DNA of 64,000 nucleotides, taken from the NCBI RefSeq assembly GCF_022346545.1, contig NZ_JAKRNU010000001.1:1-64000 (forward strand), given 5' to 3'. Below the pieces are notes generated by a model. That model searched no databases, had not been told where the DNA came from, and was given only the letters and a program-made list of their open reading frames with translations. Below are positions 61,618 to 64,000 of this stretch, piece after piece. Origin of the DNA: Sporosarcina sp. ACRSM. GTDB lineage: Bacteria; Bacillota; Bacilli; Bacillales_A; Planococcaceae. Numbering within the stretch: the stretch's first letter is position 1; each line of letters begins with the position of its first letter. The translations under genes and the position numbers were made by a program.

Positions 61618-62103
61618 TTATATAAATACGTACAGAAGCCAACCGGCAGTTGATTCGGTTGGCTTCTTCCTTTTTTCATCAATTGTAGCGTATTTACTGA
61701 ATAATGCTCTGCATAGGCACCCGGGCTTGTTACGGAACAACCGTGCATCATGGGCTGCTTTGTTGCCAATTTGAAGGACGTGATGTAGGACGTCTCGAAT
61801 TTCAGGCGTTAAATAGCCTTTTTCGTTGAGCAGCTCGAGTCGTTCTTTCAAATTCGCCCATGGCTCATCGGGCTGCTTTTCCGCCTTGATCACTTGTTGC
61901 AATATATTTTCAACGAAGGCTGTCGCATGTGTCAGCACGGTACGTAGGCTTGCGAATATGCTGTTTTCCTGCTCACGTGCAACGTATGCGAGTTCTTTCG
62001 ATAGTGGTTCAAGAAATTGATAGAAGTATGATGGTTTTTCCGTGTGACAGTTCCTCCGGCCTTGTGAAATCCTGTTTATAGTCTTATTTTTCCACACTCG
62101 CAC
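61618..62103 (-). pseudogene. DUF4145-like domain gene, truncated by a MITE
   Basis: Minus-strand frame SYFYQFLEPLSKELAYVARE through HATAFVENILQQVIKAEKQP to LHHVLQIGNKAAHDARLFR. The GNKAAHDA motif and helical layout match the DUF4145-like domain found at the N-terminus of some HsdR/NERD-type helicases. After residue about 128 the reading frame passes into a partial MITE copy (61640-61722), which replaces the C-terminal part. An upstream GGAGGAAC suggests that the start was close to 62060, but no standard start codon is well placed. Probably inactive. Confidence 0.6.
61640..61722 (-). repeat. MITE-like repeat, partial copy 5
   Basis: Minus strand begins GGGTGCCTATGCAGAGCATT and keeps the ATTCAGTAAA and CAATTG blocks of copy 3 before diverging. 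It contains a GAAGCCAACC/GGTTGGCTTC hairpin. Confidence 0.5.
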
Positions 62104-62169
62104 TATCTTAGGATTTTCAGGATGAAGGAGTTTTTGTTGGACACCAGGTTACATGACAGTAAGCCCGTA

Positions 62170-62570
62170 ATATAAAAATGAGCGCACCTTTTAGTGCGCA
62201 CGACGAATAACCATCACATATAATCGTTCCTTTAAAGTTCACGGTGAAATCTTCTAATACAGAACGGCTTTTCGATAAAGAACTTTGAAAAAGAACAATC
62301 GTTGGTCCTTGGCATGATACGCTACGGAAAACCCAATTATAGGCGTTAGACTGACCCGACTTACCGTCTGATCGATTGATAAGATGGGCTTAGGTTTCAT
62401 CCACGTGTAGCATAGATTTAGCCGTCAATGGCTGTTTCATAAACTCGAAAACAGGAGAAAGGCAATCTTCTGTTGTGCGAATAACCCAGTTCAATAAATT
62501 TTTATCATTGATCAGCAGACCATAACGTTTCCATTCCTTTACCTGACGGTAAGGGGGGCAAGTATTAAAC
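62170..62570 (-). pseudogene. IS66-family transposase fragment
   Basis: Minus-strand frame YRQVKEWKRYGLLINDKNLL through NWVIRTTEDCLSPVFEFMKQ to MLHVDET, a stop, then the same frame continues AHLINRSDGKSGQSNAYNWV and SVSCQGPTIVLFQSSLSKSR to ICDGYSSCA. These are the first and second catalytic Asp regions of IS66 transposases. Both ends of the gene are missing and an in-frame stop is present. Confidence 0.75.
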
Positions 62571-62639
62571 TCATTTGAACGTGATTTTTCAGCGCAAAAA
62601 GCCATGAGCATAAAACTCATGGCCTTTGAACATACTTCG

Positions 62640-64000
62640 TTATCCTTGCAAAACCTTCTCCATCTCCGCTCGTTTTTTATAAAACTCTTGCAAAAAGTTC
62701 TTTTCGTAAGCATAACCCGCTCTTATTAAAACAGGTTCTGCATACGAAGATGTAACAAGTTGAAGGCCAACTGGTAAATTGTTCGCGCCGAATCCAATTG
62801 GAATGGAGAGGGCCGGTTGTTCAGTCAAATTAAACATGGCCGGATAACGCGTCATGGCACTGAATACATCTTCAGGAACCTCCCCCAAATGCACCATTTC
62901 CTTGCCAATTCTTTGCGACGTCGTCGGCGTTACAGGTGAGACCAACACATCTACATGTAAAAATAAATTTTCAAATTCGTGAATTAGTTCTTCCTTCCGA
63001 TTCAACGCCTGTAAATAACGTAATGCGGAAATATCGCGACTTGCCTTCAACACAGCGCCAACATCTCTTCCAAATTGCGATTCAGGTTTATCGATATAGG
63101 CGTTGTGGACAAAACCTGCTTCTGTCATCGCTATAATTGTTATAATATCACGGTCTTCGTCTGTAAACGGTATATCCACTTCGACTAACACCGCGCCCAT
63201 AGATGTAAACTGTTCAAGCGATTGTTGATAAAGGGCCGCTGTTTCTTCGTCCATTTTTTCATTTAAATAGTTCGTAGGCACACCAATTCGCAATCCACGA
63301 ATGTCTTCCTCCAAAAACAGAGAATAATCATCACCTGTCGCCGCATCCATCATGATTGCAAGGTCGTCCATTGTTTTCACTATCGGTCCGACATGATCAA
63401 GCGTCCACGAAATGTTTTTCACACCCGTCGCCGGAATTAAATCGCGAGTTGCCTTTAATCCAATGACTCCACAAGCTGCCGCTGGAATACGAATCGATCC
63501 GCCCGTGTCGGTGCCAATTGAAGCCGCACATAAAGAAGCCGCTACTGCTGTTCCCGATCCACCGCTCGAACCACCCGGAGTATATTCGGAATTCCACGGA
63601 TTTTTTGCCGGACCGTAGAACGGATTGTTCGACGTAATCCCAAATGCAAACTCATGCAAATTCGCTTTCCCTACATTCACGGCACCTTCACGCTGAAGCA
63701 CATCCACAATACCCGCATTCAGCTCCGGTACAAACGCTTCGTCAATTTTGGAACCACTTGTCGTTCGCAATCCTTTTGTGAATAAATTATCTTTATATGA
63801 CAAAGGAATGCCTTCCAAAATTCCTGTATCTTCCCCGAACAAAAACTTTTTCTCCGAAATCTCAGCTTGCTGTAAAGCTTGGCGATCGTTAACGGTTATA
63901 TAAGCGTTCAATTCTTCAAACTCATGAATACGATCCAAGTAATACTTCGTCACCTCAACCGGTGAAAACGACTTCGCTTCATATCCTTTTATCAGTTCAC
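62640..64000 (-). CDS. Amidase (GatA/amidase signature family), 5' end beyond window
   Basis: At least 453 residues of an amidase-signature enzyme. The Ser-cisSer-Lys triad is visible: Lys in EGIPLSYKDNLFTKGLRTTS, cis-Ser and Ser in YTPGGSSGGSGTAVAASLCA and ASIGTDTGGSIRIPAAACGV. The frame remains open to the window edge (ELIKGYEAKSFSPVEVTKYY), so the start lies beyond 64000; an internal GTG at 63953 is not the true start. The enzyme hydrolyses amides to acid and ammonia or is a GatA-like glutamyl-tRNA amidotransferase subunit. The absence of gatB/gatC next to its 3' end, where there is an IS66 remnant, makes a stand-alone amidase more likely. Confidence 0.85.
   Translation of the reverse strand, partial: ELIKGYEAKSFSPVEVTKYYLDRIHEFEELNAYITVNDRQALQQAEISEKKFLFGEDTGILEGIPLSYKDNLFTKGLRTTSGSKIDEAFVPELNAGIVDVLQREGAVNVGKANLHEFAFGITSNNPFYGPAKNPWNSEYTPGGSSGGSGTAVAASLCAASIGTDTGGSIRIPAAACGVIGLKATRDLIPATGVKNISWTLDHVGPIVKTMDDLAIMMDAATGDDYSLFLEEDIRGLRIGVPTNYLNEKMDEETAALYQQSLEQFTSMGAVLVEVDIPFTDEDRDIITIIAMTEAGFVHNAYIDKPESQFGRDVGAVLKASRDISALRYLQALNRKEELIHEFENLFLHVDVLVSPVTPTTSQRIGKEMVHLGEVPEDVFSAMTRYPAMFNLTEQPALSIPIGFGANNLPVGLQLVTSSYAEPVLIRAGYAYEKNFLQEFYKKRAEMEKVLQG

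Noticed and set aside
61635..61672. Functional plus-strand terminator GAAGCCAACC/GGTTGGCTTC with T-run
   Set aside because: No plus-strand gene precedes it, and it lies within the partial MITE copy.
1..64000. tRNA or rRNA genes
   Set aside because: No cloverleaf-like or rRNA-like sequence was recognised on either strand by eye; a covariance search was not possible.

Overview
The window looks like chromosome from a low-GC, Gram-positive member of the Bacillales, probably the Caryophanaceae/Planococcaceae (Sporosarcina-like). This is inferred from strong AGGAGG-type ribosome binding sites, a three-SLH-domain surface protein, an LtaS-type lipoteichoic acid synthase, a ytcD-ytbD-ytbE cluster as in Bacillus subtilis, a YolD/UvrX lesion-bypass operon and LexA boxes of the Bacillus type. 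Nothing in the sequence fixes the genus. No tRNA, rRNA or CRISPR array was seen.

Layout. 1-1700: truncated tnpB and an intergenic zone with repeats. 1.7-4.4 kb: HxlR regulator divergent from an MFS exporter and an aldo/keto reductase. 5.1-11.5 kb: a sigma-54 controlled catabolic operon (BKACE, 3-hydroxyacyl-CoA-type dehydrogenase, GntP permease, ketopantoate-reductase-like protein) with its own enhancer-binding regulator, most simply read as uptake and oxidation of a beta-hydroxy acid followed by cleavage of the beta-keto acid with acetyl-CoA. 11.5-15 kb: gene remnants and an SLH protein. 15.1-19.7 kb: amidohydrolase, DUF3311, sodium symporter and M20 carbamoylase/amidohydrolase operon. 21.5-28.8 kb: an amine-oxidation region (flavin amine oxidase, cupin, EamA exporter, aldehyde dehydrogenase, MoaF-like protein) with two paralogous LuxR-type regulators whose upstream regions share a motif at exactly the same distance from the start codon. 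28.9-33.9 kb: ISL3 remnant, Y-family polymerase operon, AlkD-type repair protein and an apparently intact IS605-type TnpB.

34-56 kb is a defence island. It holds an Rpn-family nuclease split by one nonsense codon and preceded by a LexA-like box; DUF262 fragments lying in opposite orientations; a very long HelD/UvrD-like helicase; PD-(D/E)XK pseudogenes; a four-gene overlapping operon that joins a Kiwa-like pair (4-TM protein plus KwaB-like protein) to a Gabija-like pair (OLD ATPase-TOPRIM nuclease plus UvrD helicase); a YgjP-like metallopeptidase; and a type I restriction-modification operon with an extra PD-(D/E)XK gene between hsdS and hsdR. 56-59 kb is a relict phage replication module. 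59-64 kb has ltaS, IS66 and other remnants, and the end of an amidase gene.

The strongest candidate for a novel system is the 43.0-48.3 kb four-gene operon. Next are the split Rpn nuclease with its separately startable C-terminal ORF, and the two-LuxR amine regulon. Dispersed repeats are frequent: a roughly 196-bp hairpin-rich element related to IS200/IS605 ends (two copies), a roughly 120-150-bp MITE-like repeat with ends GGGTGCCTGTGC (about five copies, several partial), and a short ACCAGGTTC palindrome (three copies).
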